Shown in pieces: positions 17,746-27,221 of a DNA stretch of 64,000 bases. The notes below the pieces were generated by a model. It saw only the letters and a program-made list of their open reading frames with translations. It ran no database searches and was not told the origin of the DNA. Both the position numbers and the translations under genes were made by a program. Where the stretch lies: assembly GCF_049674955.1 (NCBI RefSeq), contig NZ_CP187232.1, positions 558,001 to 622,000 of the forward strand, in the 5' to 3' direction. The DNA comes from Sphaerisporangium viridialbum (lineage in GTDB: Bacteria; Actinomycetota; Actinomycetes; Streptosporangiales; Streptosporangiaceae). The first letter of the stretch is position 1. Every line of letters begins with the position of its first letter.

Positions 17746-18038
17746 CCACCCACTACCTGGTGCTCTCCGCGCTGCTGTTCGCCATCGGCGGTGTCGGCGT
17801 GCTCGTACGCCGTAACGCCATTGTCGTGTTCATGTGCGTGGAGCTCATGCTCAACGCCTGCAACCTGGCTTTCGTCACGTTCGCCAGGCAGCACGGCAAC
17901 CTCGAAGGCCAGATCATCGCGTTCTTCGTGATGATCGTGGCCGCCGCCGAGGTCGTCGTGGGTCTCGCGATCATCGTGACGATCTTCCGAACCCGCAGGT
18001 CCGCGTCGGTGGACGACGTCAACCTGCTGAAGTACTAA
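17742..18038 (+). CDS. nuoK: NADH-quinone oxidoreductase subunit K
   Basis: A 98-residue, three-helix antiporter-like subunit (ND4L). The conserved glutamates lie in the helix VFMCVELMLNACNLAFV and in AAAEVVVGLAIIV. GTG start overlapping nuoJ. Only 3 nt separate it from nuoL. Confidence 0.96.
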   Translation: MTTHYLVLSALLFAIGGVGVLVRRNAIVVFMCVELMLNACNLAFVTFARQHGNLEGQIIAFFVMIVAAAEVVVGLAIIVTIFRTRRSASVDDVNLLKY

Positions 18039-18041
18039 GAG

Positions 18042-19955
18042 GTGGCCGTGGAACCCGCTGAGATCGTCCAGCACTCCGGTGGAGTGATCGGCGTCTCCTG
18101 GCTGACGATCGTCCTGCCCCTGCTGGGCGCGGCGATCCTGCTGCTGGGCGGCCGTCGTACCGACCGCTGGGGTCACTTCCTCGGCGTCGCCATGTCGCTG
18201 GCGTCGTTCGTGGTCGCCGTGCTCGTCTTCTTCGAGCTGATCGGCCTCGGGGCCGACCAGCGCCGCCGTGTGGTGGAGCTTTACGACTTCCTGCCCGGCG
18301 GCACGATCGACGTCAAGATGGGCCTGCTGCTGGACCCGCTGTCGATCTCGTTCGCCCTGCTGATCACCGGTGTCGGATCGCTGATCCACATCTACTCCAT
18401 CGGCTACATGGCGCACGACCCGAACCGGCGGCGGTTCTTCGCCTACCTGAACCTCTTCATCGCGGCGATGCTCCTGCTGGTGCTGGCCGACAACTACCTC
18501 GGCCTCTACATCGGCTGGGAGGGCGTGGGTCTCGCGTCCTACCTGCTGATCGGCTTCTGGCAGCACAAGCCGTCGGCCGCCGCGGCGGCCAAGAAGGCGT
18601 TCGTCGTCAACCGCGTCGGTGACATGGGCCTCGCGCTCGGCATCTTCGTGATCTTCACGACGTTCGGCACCGTGGCCTTCGGCCCGGTCTTCTCGCACGC
18701 CTCGGAGGCGTCGCAGGGCACGCTGACGCTGATCGGCCTCGCACTGCTGCTCGGCGCGTGCGGCAAGTCGGCCCAGCTCCCGCTGCAGTCCTGGCTGCTG
18801 GACGCGATGGAGGGCCCGACCCCGGTCTCGGCCCTCATCCACGCGGCCACCATGGTCACCGCCGGGGTCTACCTCGTGGTCCGCTCCGGCGCGATCTTCG
18901 AGGGGGCGCCGACCGCGCAGCTCGTCGTGACGATCGTCGGCGTGGCCACGCTGCTGGCCGGTGCGATCATCGGTACCGCCAAGGACGACATCAAGAAGGG
19001 CCTGGCCGGCTCGACGATGTCGCAGATCGGCTACATGATGCTCGCCGCGGGCCTCGGCCCGGTCGGGTACGCCTTCGCCATCGCCCACCTGATCGCGCAC
19101 GGCTTCTTCAAGGCCTCGATGTTCCTCGGCGCCGGCTCGGTCATGCACGCGATGAACGACGAGGTCGACATGCGCAAGTACGGGGGCCTGGCCTCCGTCA
19201 TGAAGACCACGTGGATCACCTTCGGGCTCGGCTACCTGGCGATCATCGGCTTCCCGCTGCTGTCCGGTTACTGGACCAAGGACGGCATCATCGAGACGGC
19301 GATGCACCACAACCCGATCCTCGGCTGGCTGGCCGTGATCGGCGCGGGCATCACCGGCTTCTACATGTCGCGCATGTTCTTCATGACCTTCCACGGCCAG
19401 CGGCGCTGGGAGAAGGACGCCCACCCGCACGAGTCGCCCGCCGTGATGACCTGGCCGCTGATCATCCTGTCGATCGGCTCGGTCTTCGGAGGCGGGTACC
19501 TGATCATGGGGAACCGCTTCATGGAGTTCCTCCAGCCCGCCGTCGGCGCGCCGGCCACCAAGCCGGAGTTCGACCCGTTCAGCGTCACCGGCCTGGTGAC
19601 CCTGGCGCTGGTCGCGGTCGGCGTGGCGTACGCGTGGATGAAGTACGGCAGGGCCGAGGTCCCCGCGGTCGCCCCGCGCGGATCGTTCCTCACCACCTTC
19701 GCCCGTCGTGACCTGTACGGCGACGCCCTCAACGAGGCGCTGTTCATGCGCCCCGGCCAGTGGCTGACCCGGCTCGCGGTGTTCTTCGACAACCGCGGCG
19801 TCGACGGCCTGGTGAACGGCCTGGCGGCGATGATCGGCGGCACGTCCGGCCGCGTGCGCCGCGTGCAGACCGGTTTCGTCCGGTCGTACGCCTTGTCGAT
19901 ATTCTTCGGTGCCGCCCTTCTGGTCGGCGCATGGTTCGTCGTAGGGAACCTGTGA
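18042..19955 (+). CDS. nuoL: NADH-quinone oxidoreductase subunit L
   Basis: A 637-residue Mrp-antiporter-like proton-pumping subunit (ND5) with about 16 helices. Typical sequences: GWEGVGLASYLLIGFW with the conserved Glu, LLDAMEGPTPVSALIHAATMV and the lateral-helix region at the C-terminus. The GTG at 18042 is used; an in-frame GTG 6 nt later is also possible. Confidence 0.96.
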   Translation: MAVEPAEIVQHSGGVIGVSWLTIVLPLLGAAILLLGGRRTDRWGHFLGVAMSLASFVVAVLVFFELIGLGADQRRRVVELYDFLPGGTIDVKMGLLLDPLSISFALLITGVGSLIHIYSIGYMAHDPNRRRFFAYLNLFIAAMLLLVLADNYLGLYIGWEGVGLASYLLIGFWQHKPSAAAAAKKAFVVNRVGDMGLALGIFVIFTTFGTVAFGPVFSHASEASQGTLTLIGLALLLGACGKSAQLPLQSWLLDAMEGPTPVSALIHAATMVTAGVYLVVRSGAIFEGAPTAQLVVTIVGVATLLAGAIIGTAKDDIKKGLAGSTMSQIGYMMLAAGLGPVGYAFAIAHLIAHGFFKASMFLGAGSVMHAMNDEVDMRKYGGLASVMKTTWITFGLGYLAIIGFPLLSGYWTKDGIIETAMHHNPILGWLAVIGAGITGFYMSRMFFMTFHGQRRWEKDAHPHESPAVMTWPLIILSIGSVFGGGYLIMGNRFMEFLQPAVGAPATKPEFDPFSVTGLVTLALVAVGVAYAWMKYGRAEVPAVAPRGSFLTTFARRDLYGDALNEALFMRPGQWLTRLAVFFDNRGVDGLVNGLAAMIGGTSGRVRRVQTGFVRSYALSIFFGAALLVGAWFVVGNL

Positions 19956-21484
19956 TGCCCTGGCTCTCAATCCTGATGGGCGTGCCCGTGGTGGGCGCGC
20001 TGGCGGTGGCGGCGGTGCCCAAGGGCAACGACAAGCTCGCCAAGCAGCTCACGCTCGCGGTCTCGCTCGTCGTGCTGGTGCTCACGCTGATCATGGCGTC
20101 CCAGTTCGACCCGTCCGGGCGTCGCGACCAGTTCAGCGAGGTGTACGACTGGATCCCGTCGTTCGGGGTCCACTACGCGGTCGCCGTCGACGGCATCGCG
20201 CTCGTGCTGATCGCGCTGGCGGTGGTGCTGGTGCCGATCGTCGTGCTGGCCTCCTGGCACGACGCCGACCGGCCTGAGGCCAAGCGATCGGTCAAGACGT
20301 ACTTCGCACTGATCCTGGTGCTGGAGGCGATGATGATCGGCGTCTTCGCGGCGACCGACATCTTCCTCTTCTACGTCTTCTTCGAAGCGATGCTGATCCC
20401 GATGTACTTCATGATCGGGTCCTACGGCGGAGCCCAGCGGTCGTACGCGGCCGTCAAGTTCCTGCTGTACTCGCTGTTCGGCGGCCTGCTCATGCTGGTG
20501 GCCGTGATCGCGCTCTACTTCGTCGCCGACAAGGGCACGTTCCTGCAGCCCGAGCTGATCGGGGTCATCAAGGACCCGAACACGCAGAAGTGGCTGTTCC
20601 TCGGCTTCTTCATCGCGTTCGCCGTGAAGGCCCCGCTCTGGCCGTTCCACACCTGGCTCCCCGACGCCGCCGCCCAGGCGCCCGCCGGGGCGGCCGTGCT
20701 GCTCGTCGGCGTGCTGGACAAGGTCGGCACGTACGGCATGCTCCGCTTCTGCCTGGAGCTGTTCCCGGACGCCGCCAAGTTCTTCACCCCGCTGGTGATC
20801 GCGCTGAGCGTGATCGGCATCGTGTACGGCGCGATCGTCGCCATCGGGCAGACCGACATGAAGCGGCTCATCGCCTACACGTCGATCTCGCACTTCGGCT
20901 TCATCACGATGGGCGTCTTCGCCATGACCGCCGACGCCGGCTCGGGCGCCACGCTGTACATGGTGAACCACGGCTTCTCGACGGGCGCGCTGTTCCTGCT
21001 CGCGGGCTTCCTGATCAACCGCAGAGGGTCGCAGTACATCGCGGACTACGGAGGCGTGCAGAAGGTCGCCCCCGTGCTGGCGGGCACCTTCCTGGTCGCC
21101 GGCCTGTCGTCCCTGTCGCTGCCCGGCCTGTCGACGTTCGTGAGCGAGTTCCTGGTGCTGATCGGCACCTACGAGCGGTACGTCGTCCCGAGCATCATCG
21201 CCCTGTCGGGCATGGTCCTCGCGGCCGTCTACATCCTGTGGATGTACCAGCGGATGATGACCGGCCCGACGGCCGAGAAGGTCCGCGGCATCACCGACCT
21301 GAACCTCCGCGAGAAGTTCGTGGTCGCGCCGCTGCTCGCGCTGCTCATCGGCTTCGGGTTCTTCCCCAAGCCGCTGCTCGACGTGATCAACCCGGCGGTC
21401 CACCACACCCTCACCAGCGTGCAGGCGCCGCAGTTCACCCCCGCCATACCCGCCACCGCTGAGAAGAAGGGGGCAGGCCAGTGA
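19955..21484 (+). CDS. nuoM: NADH-quinone oxidoreductase subunit M
   Basis: A 509-residue antiporter-like proton-pumping subunit (ND4). The conserved FEAMLIPMYFMIGSYGG with its key Glu and FHTWLPDAAAQAPAG are present. The start is ATG 19955 or the adjacent in-frame GTG 19952, which gives the GTGA overlap common in this operon. Overlaps nuoN by GTGA. Confidence 0.96.
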   Translation: MPWLSILMGVPVVGALAVAAVPKGNDKLAKQLTLAVSLVVLVLTLIMASQFDPSGRRDQFSEVYDWIPSFGVHYAVAVDGIALVLIALAVVLVPIVVLASWHDADRPEAKRSVKTYFALILVLEAMMIGVFAATDIFLFYVFFEAMLIPMYFMIGSYGGAQRSYAAVKFLLYSLFGGLLMLVAVIALYFVADKGTFLQPELIGVIKDPNTQKWLFLGFFIAFAVKAPLWPFHTWLPDAAAQAPAGAAVLLVGVLDKVGTYGMLRFCLELFPDAAKFFTPLVIALSVIGIVYGAIVAIGQTDMKRLIAYTSISHFGFITMGVFAMTADAGSGATLYMVNHGFSTGALFLLAGFLINRRGSQYIADYGGVQKVAPVLAGTFLVAGLSSLSLPGLSTFVSEFLVLIGTYERYVVPSIIALSGMVLAAVYILWMYQRMMTGPTAEKVRGITDLNLREKFVVAPLLALLIGFGFFPKPLLDVINPAVHHTLTSVQAPQFTPAIPATAEKKGAGQ

Positions 21485-23040
21485 GCACGCTCGCCGCCGT
21501 CACCATTGAGGCGCCGAAGATCGAATACGGGCAACTCGCCCCGATGCTCATCGTCTTCGGCGCGGCGATCGCCGGTGTCCTCGTCGAGGCCTTCACGCCG
21601 CGCTACCTGCGCAAGTCGATCCAGATGCCCATCACGATCCTGTCGATGATCGGCGCGTTCGCGCTGACCGTCTGGGAGGGCTTCCGGGGCGTGCGCAACG
21701 CCGCCGCCATGGGCGCGGTGGCGGTGGACGGGCCGTCGCTGTTCATCTGGGGTGCCATTCTCCTGCTCGCGATCGTCAGCGTCCTGCTGATCAACGACGA
21801 CGACCAGTTCGTGGCGCAGGCCGCGGCCGTGCCCGGCAGCGCCGAGGAGGACCGGGCGATCGCCGAGGGCGGTGCGCACACCGAGATCTACCCGCTGGTG
21901 CTCTTCGCCGTCGGCGGCATGATGCTCTTCCCCGCCTCGAACGACCTGCTGATCATGTTCGTGGCCCTTGAGGTCATGTCGCTGCCGCTGTACCTGCTGT
22001 GCGGCCTCGCCCGCCGTCGCCGCCTGCTCTCGCAGGAGGCGGCGATGAAGTACTTCCTGCTCGGCGCCTTCTCCTCGGCGTTCTTCCTGTACGGCACGGC
22101 CCTTCTGTACGGCTTCGCCGGATCGGTCGACCTCGGGGCCATCGAGAAGGCCCTCAGCACCGTGGGCGGCCAGGACAGCCTGCTGTACATGGGCGCCGCG
22201 CTGGTGGGCGTCGGCCTCCTGTTCAAGATCGGCGCGGCCCCGTTCCAGGCCTGGAAGCCCGACGTGTACCAGGGCGCGCCGACCCCCATCACCGCGCTGA
22301 TGGCCTCCGGCACCCTGATCGCCGCGTTCGGCGCGCTGCTGCGGGTCTTCTGGGTCGCGCTCGGAAACATCGACACCGAGTGGATCCCGGTGCTGTGGGC
22401 CGTGGCCATCCTCACGATGGTCATCGGCGCGATCCTCGCGATCACCCAGACCGACATCAAGCGCATGCTGGCCTACTCCTCGATCGCGCACACCGGCTTC
22501 CTGCTGACGGCCGTGGTGGCGACCGGCAAGGAGGCGCAGAACGCCAGCGCGCTCGCGGGCATCCTGTTCTACCTGGTCGCCTACGGCTTCGCCACGGTCG
22601 GCGCCTTCGCCGTCGTCACGATGATCCGGGACGCGGGTGGCGAGGCGGGGCACCTGTCCCGCTGGGCCGGCCTCGGCAAGCGATCACCCGTCCTCGCGGG
22701 CATCTTCGCGCTCTTCCTGCTCGCCTTCGCCGGCATCCCGCTGACGTCCGGCTTCTTCGGGAAGTACGCGGTGTTCGCCGCGGCCGTCTCCGGCGGGGCG
22801 GTGGGACTGGTCATCGTGGGTGTGGTGACGTCCGCGATGGCGGCGTTCTTCTACGTCCGCGTGATCGTCCTGATGTTCTTCAGCGACCCGGCCCCCGAGG
22901 GACCGACCATCGCCATGCCGAGCATGGGCACTGCGGCGGTCGTCACGCTTTCCGCGGCGGCTACCGTAGTGCTCGGGGTCTTCCCGCAGCCCGTGCTCGA
23001 CCTCGCGCACACGGCTGCGCAGTCGCTGTTCGTCCGTTAG
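21481..23040 (+). CDS. nuoN: NADH-quinone oxidoreductase subunit N
   Basis: A 519-residue antiporter-like subunit (ND2) with about 14 helices; FVALEVMSLPLYLLCG and FQAWKPDVYQGAPTPITALMA are family signatures. GTG start overlapping nuoM. Last nuo gene; a polyprenyl synthase follows after 12 nt, probably in the same transcript. Confidence 0.96.
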   Translation: MSTLAAVTIEAPKIEYGQLAPMLIVFGAAIAGVLVEAFTPRYLRKSIQMPITILSMIGAFALTVWEGFRGVRNAAAMGAVAVDGPSLFIWGAILLLAIVSVLLINDDDQFVAQAAAVPGSAEEDRAIAEGGAHTEIYPLVLFAVGGMMLFPASNDLLIMFVALEVMSLPLYLLCGLARRRRLLSQEAAMKYFLLGAFSSAFFLYGTALLYGFAGSVDLGAIEKALSTVGGQDSLLYMGAALVGVGLLFKIGAAPFQAWKPDVYQGAPTPITALMASGTLIAAFGALLRVFWVALGNIDTEWIPVLWAVAILTMVIGAILAITQTDIKRMLAYSSIAHTGFLLTAVVATGKEAQNASALAGILFYLVAYGFATVGAFAVVTMIRDAGGEAGHLSRWAGLGKRSPVLAGIFALFLLAFAGIPLTSGFFGKYAVFAAAVSGGAVGLVIVGVVTSAMAAFFYVRVIVLMFFSDPAPEGPTIAMPSMGTAAVVTLSAAATVVLGVFPQPVLDLAHTAAQSLFVR

Positions 23041-23052
23041 GAGTAATGGTTC

Positions 23053-24048
23053 ATGGCCGCGCCGCCCGTAGTCGACCTGCCTTTCATCGACGAAGGGCTG
23101 GCAGCGGATATCGCCGGTGGCCTCGACGCCGTCGAGAAGCTGCTCCGCGCGTCAGCCGACAGCGAGGACGCCTTCGTGGCGGAGGCGTCCAAGCACCTCA
23201 TTGAGGCCGGCGGCAAGCGCTTCCGGGCGATGATCGTGCTTCTGGCCTCGCACTTCGGTGACTCCACCGCCCCCGGCATCGTGCCGGGGGCCGTGGTGAT
23301 CGAGCTCACCCACCTCGCGACGCTCTACCACGACGACGTCATGGACGAGGCCCGGGTGCGCCGGGGCTCCCCGTCCGCCAACGCCCGGTGGGACAACACG
23401 GTCGCCATCCTCACGGGCGACTACCTCTTCGCCCAGGCCTCGGAGATCCTCGCCGACCTCGGGCCCGAGCTGGTCCGCATCCAGGCGCAGACCTTCTCCC
23501 GGCTCGTCCGGGGGCAGATCCGCGAGACCATCGGCCCTCGGCCCGGCGTGGACGCGGTCACGCACTACATCGACGTGCTGGCCGACAAGACCGGCTCGCT
23601 GATCGCCACCTCTGGCCGTTTCGGGGGCATGCTCGCCGGGGCGTCTCCCGAGGTCGTCGAGCGTCTCACCAGCGCCTGCGAGGCCATCGGCGTGGCCTGG
23701 CAGCTCGGGGACGACCTGCTGGACGTCGCCTCGTCGGCGGGGGAGAGCGGCAAGACCCCCGGCACCGACCTGCGTGAGGGCATCCGCACGCTCCCCGTCC
23801 TGTACGTGCTCGAGTCCTCGGCGCCGGAGGACGGGCGGCTGCGGCAGCTTCTCTCGGGTCCCGTCGCGGCGGAGCACATCGAGGAGGCCGTGGAGCTGCT
23901 CCGGGGCAACCCCGCCATGATCCGCGCCCGCGCCGAGCTGACGTCGTGGGTCGAGCGGGCGCGCGGCGACCTCGCGGCACTGCCCGACATCCCCGCCAGG
24001 GCCGCCCTGCTGGCCCTCTGCGACTACGTGGCCGACCGCTCCGGCTGA
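23053..24048 (+). CDS. Long-chain trans-polyprenyl diphosphate synthase (menaquinone side chain)
   Basis: A 331-residue all-alpha prenyl synthase. First Asp-rich motif DDVMD (in LYHDDVMDEARVRRG, about residues 95-99) and second motif DDLLD (about 219-223) bind the magnesium-diphosphate. Residues before the first motif are small or Leu rather than bulky aromatic, which favours a long product such as the C45 chain of actinobacterial menaquinone. Equivalent to GrcC/HepT-type enzymes. It ends the operon that starts at menJ; only 11 nt separate its stop from that of the convergent LLM gene. Confidence 0.88.
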   Translation: MAAPPVVDLPFIDEGLAADIAGGLDAVEKLLRASADSEDAFVAEASKHLIEAGGKRFRAMIVLLASHFGDSTAPGIVPGAVVIELTHLATLYHDDVMDEARVRRGSPSANARWDNTVAILTGDYLFAQASEILADLGPELVRIQAQTFSRLVRGQIRETIGPRPGVDAVTHYIDVLADKTGSLIATSGRFGGMLAGASPEVVERLTSACEAIGVAWQLGDDLLDVASSAGESGKTPGTDLREGIRTLPVLYVLESSAPEDGRLRQLLSGPVAAEHIEEAVELLRGNPAMIRARAELTSWVERARGDLAALPDIPARAALLALCDYVADRSG

Positions 24049-24059
24049 CCCTGCGGATC

Positions 24060-25022
24060 TCAGGTGCCCGCGAGGAGTTCCACGACGGGGGCGAGCCGGT
24101 CGGCGAACATCGCGTTCACCGTGATGTAGGAGATCTGGTGGGTGTCCCTGCGGCGGAGCAGGCGGTCGGCCATCTGGCGCGGTGATCCGTTGAGCACGGC
24201 GATCGAGTCCTCGGGGACGTCTGGGCCCATCTGCTGTGCCAGCCATGGGGGCACCTCGTCACCGACCACGTGGATGCCGGTGCTGAGCTCCAGAGCGTCG
24301 AAGTCGTCACTCGCCTGCCGGATCAGGCGTACGTGCTCGGCCAGGCCGTCCTCGGGAGTGGAGGGTGGGAGTCCCAGGGCGACGGTGTCGGCGTTCCTGG
24401 CGGCGAAGCCCATCATGCGGGCCCCAGAGGCCGCGATCAGCAGGCGCAGGGCCGGCCAGGCACCAGGTCCCTTGGCGGTCGCCTCGCTGCGAGCCATGGC
24501 TTTGGGCTCGCTGGGACCCTCGGCTCTGGGCCCGCTCGGACCTGTGGCTGTGGGCCCGCTCGGCCCTGTGGTTTTGGGCTCGCTTGGACCTGTGGTTTTG
24601 GGCCCGCCTGGACCCGGCCACTTCCTCGTCTGGTGGATCACGTCTTCGAGCTGCCTGATCCGCTGGTCGGGCGAGCCGAACGGCACGCCAAGCCGGGCCG
24701 CGTCCTCTCGCGCGTGCGGCCGTCCGGCGCCGAGCCCGAGCTCGAACCGGCCGCCCGACAGCAGGCTCAGCCCGGCGACCTCCCACGCGAGCTGGGCGGG
24801 CCGCCGGTACGGGGCCGCGAGGACGAATGTGCCCAGCCCGATCGACGTGGTGGCGGCGGCCGCCGCGCTCAGCGAGAGCAGCGGGGGGAGCGTGTTGAGC
24901 GTGTCCGGTGTGAGAAAGGTCGCGTACCCGAGGTCCTCGGCGTGGCGTGCGAGCCCGATCCACTGACCGGCGTCTCCCGCCATCCCCGCGACGACCCCGA
25001 AGCGAAAGCGGCGATCTGCCAT
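24060..25022 (-). CDS. F420-dependent LLM-class oxidoreductase with internal octapeptide repeats
   Basis: A 320-residue luciferase-like monooxygenase fold protein. The N-terminus (RFRFGVVAGM, then WIGLARHAEDLGYATFLTPD) and GRFELGLGAGRP match the LLM class F420-dependent oxidoreductases of actinobacteria. About 40 residues starting near position 136 are five tandem octapeptides of the form GPSxPKxT, encoded by five 24-bp units at 24496-24615. They interrupt the fold between the segment ending IHQTRKWP and PALRLLIAASG, so the loop is longer than in relatives. The start at ATG 25022 matches the family N-terminus; the frame continues upstream without meaning. Substrate unknown. Confidence 0.82.
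   Translation of the reverse strand: MADRRFRFGVVAGMAGDAGQWIGLARHAEDLGYATFLTPDTLNTLPPLLSLSAAAAATTSIGLGTFVLAAPYRRPAQLAWEVAGLSLLSGGRFELGLGAGRPHAREDAARLGVPFGSPDQRIRQLEDVIHQTRKWPGPGGPKTTGPSEPKTTGPSGPTATGPSGPRAEGPSEPKAMARSEATAKGPGAWPALRLLIAASGARMMGFAARNADTVALGLPPSTPEDGLAEHVRLIRQASDDFDALELSTGIHVVGDEVPPWLAQQMGPDVPEDSIAVLNGSPRQMADRLLRRRDTHQISYITVNAMFADRLAPVVELLAGT
24496..24615 (-). repeat. In-frame minisatellite, five 24-bp units, inside the LLM gene
   Basis: Five contiguous 24-bp units (24496-24519, 24520-24543, 24544-24567, 24568-24591, 24592-24615). Each encodes an octapeptide on the minus strand (GPGGPKTT, GPSEPKTT, GPSGPTAT, GPSGPRAE, GPSEPKAM). Unit length is a multiple of three, so copy number can change without frameshift. 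Confidence 0.85.
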
Positions 25023-25147
25023 CTTTACCCCCTTGGTTCCCGTCGATGCTCTCGCCTCTGGCAGGCACCGTCGTCGGCCGGCCGGTGGGGTCCCTCGTAC
25101 GGCCGAGGAGGTATGCGCGGTCCGCCGGATACGTCCGGCGACGTAGC

Positions 25148-26080
25148 TCAGACGGTTTCGAGGGCGGGAGTCGCGCTGGCGGCGCGCCGGACGGTGTGGG
25201 CGTTGTGCAGCCCTTCCCAGCTGAAGACGGCCAGGGCGAGCCAGATGATCGTGAAACCGGCCCAGCGGCTGGGCGGCATGGTCTCGTGGGCCACCAGCAC
25301 ACCGCAGAGGAACTGCAGGATGGGCGCGATGTACTGCAGAAGCCCGATCACCGTGAGCGGGACGCGGATCGCGGCGGCGGTGAAGCACATGAGCGGGACC
25401 GCCGTCACCAGACCCGCGCCCACCAGCAGCGCGGCATGGCCGAGCCCCTCGTTGCCGAAGGTGGAGGTCCCCTGGGCCTGCAGGAACACCAGGTACGCCA
25501 GGGCCGGCAGCAGCAGGACCAGGGTCTCCACCGTCAGGCTCTCGGCCGCTCCCACGTTGGCGGACTTCTTGATCAGGCCGTACGTTCCGAAGCTGACCGC
25601 GAGCACCAGGGCGATCCACGGCGGCCGGCCGTAGTCCACGGTCAGGACGACGACGGCGAGGGCGCCGAGCCCCACCGCCACCCACTGCCACCGGCGCAGC
25701 CGCTCCCGGAAGATCATCACGCCGAACAGCACGCTCACCAGAGGGTTGATGAAGTACCCGAGCGCGCTCTCGACCACGTGGCCGGCGTTCACCGCGTAGA
25801 TGTAGACGCCCCAGTTCACCGAGACGACCACGGCGGCGAGGGCGAGCAGGAGCAGCTTTCTGGGCTGCCCGGCGAGTTCGCGGAACCAGGACCAGTGGCG
25901 CCTCACGGCCAGCACGGCGATGACCGCCACCAGCGACCAGACCATGCGGTGAGCAAGGATCTCCACCGCCCCGGAAGGCTTGAGCAGCGGCCAGTAGAGG
26001 GGGAAGAGGCCCCACATGGCATAGGCGGCGATGCCGTACAAGACCCCACGGCGCGAATCAGGCATGTAACCCATTTTCAC
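25148..26080 (-). CDS. rarD: RarD-type EamA transporter
   Basis: A 310-residue protein with ten membrane helices in two EamA (DMT superfamily) halves. The opening RRGVLYGIAAYAMWGLFPLYW and the segment VNWGVYIYAVNAGHVVESALGYFINPL are characteristic of RarD. Substrate unknown. Possible starts are GTG 26080 (AAGG 9 nt upstream), ATG 26074 and ATG 26065. The gap to the LLM gene (25023-25147) is GC-rich with partial inverted repeats but no gene. Confidence 0.85.
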   Translation of the reverse strand: MKMGYMPDSRRGVLYGIAAYAMWGLFPLYWPLLKPSGAVEILAHRMVWSLVAVIAVLAVRRHWSWFRELAGQPRKLLLLALAAVVVSVNWGVYIYAVNAGHVVESALGYFINPLVSVLFGVMIFRERLRRWQWVAVGLGALAVVVLTVDYGRPPWIALVLAVSFGTYGLIKKSANVGAAESLTVETLVLLLPALAYLVFLQAQGTSTFGNEGLGHAALLVGAGLVTAVPLMCFTAAAIRVPLTVIGLLQYIAPILQFLCGVLVAHETMPPSRWAGFTIIWLALAVFSWEGLHNAHTVRRAASATPALETV

Positions 26081-26203
26081 TGCTGACAGCCTTTACCACA
26101 AATAAGTAGGTCTTTGTCCTCTCTTAAGCGATGCTTACCTGAGGAACAACGGGGACGGCCCAGTGGTTGGGCTCTCTGCAAGGCTGTCTGACGGAGGTTC
26201 GCG

Positions 26204-26866
<663 letters not shown>

Positions 26867-26887
26867 ACCAGCGATTTCACGCAACAT

Positions 26888-26933
26888 CCTGGCCCAGGGT
26901 CACCAGCTTGTCGGGTGTCGATCTTGGGCCAGG
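26888..26933 (+). terminator. Stem-loop with T-run after msrA
   Basis: CCTGGCCCA (26888-26896) pairs perfectly with TGGGCCAGG (26925-26933), followed by CCCTTTT. The loop is long (28 nt). Position 21 nt after the msrA stop fits a terminator. Confidence 0.45.
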
Positions 26934-27046
26934 CCCTTTTGTCAATCTTCAGGTGATGGCTGTCGGATTGGCTTGGGGTGATGCTTTCCACCTGGCCTAG
27001 AACTCGTAGTCGATGTGGCCGCTCGCTCGCAGCCGGTTGACCTGTT

Positions 27047-27213
27047 CGGTACGCGGCCAGGACGATCAACCACCAGCTGAGCGTGCTGTTCGGGTTCTAC
27101 GAGTGGGCCTGTACGGCGGATCTGGGGCCGCTGGTGAACCCGGTGCCGGCGCAGCGATCCCGCTCGGGTGGCCGGGTGGATGCCCACCGCAACCCGATGG
27201 ACAGCTTCGTTGT
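27047..27213 (+). pseudogene. Tyrosine recombinase/integrase fragment (N-terminal core-binding domain)
   Basis: After a stop codon at 27038-27040 the frame reads RYAARTINHQLSVLFGFYEW, then LGPLVNPVP and GGRVDAHRNPMDSF. This is the SAM-like core-binding region typical of actinobacterial tyrosine integrases (TINxxLSVLxxFYEW, NPVP, HxNPxxPF). It is cut off directly before the 3' end of the phosphotransferase, so the catalytic domain is missing. On the minus strand at 26997-27046 a short open frame ends GHIDYEF-stop, possibly another mobile-element tail. Its place 180 nt after the msrA 3' end supports integration at that site. Confidence 0.65.
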
Positions 27214-27221
27214 GCACACTG

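Noticed and set aside
17436..19970. 844-codon open frame on the minus strand
   Set aside because: It is antisense to nuoJ, nuoK and nuoL; composition (His/Asp/Arg-rich) is the usual antisense shadow of GC-rich coding DNA.
24496..24615. CRISPR-like regularly spaced repeat
   Set aside because: Units are directly adjacent with no spacers, are imperfect and lie inside a protein frame; this is a minisatellite. No CRISPR array was seen in the window.
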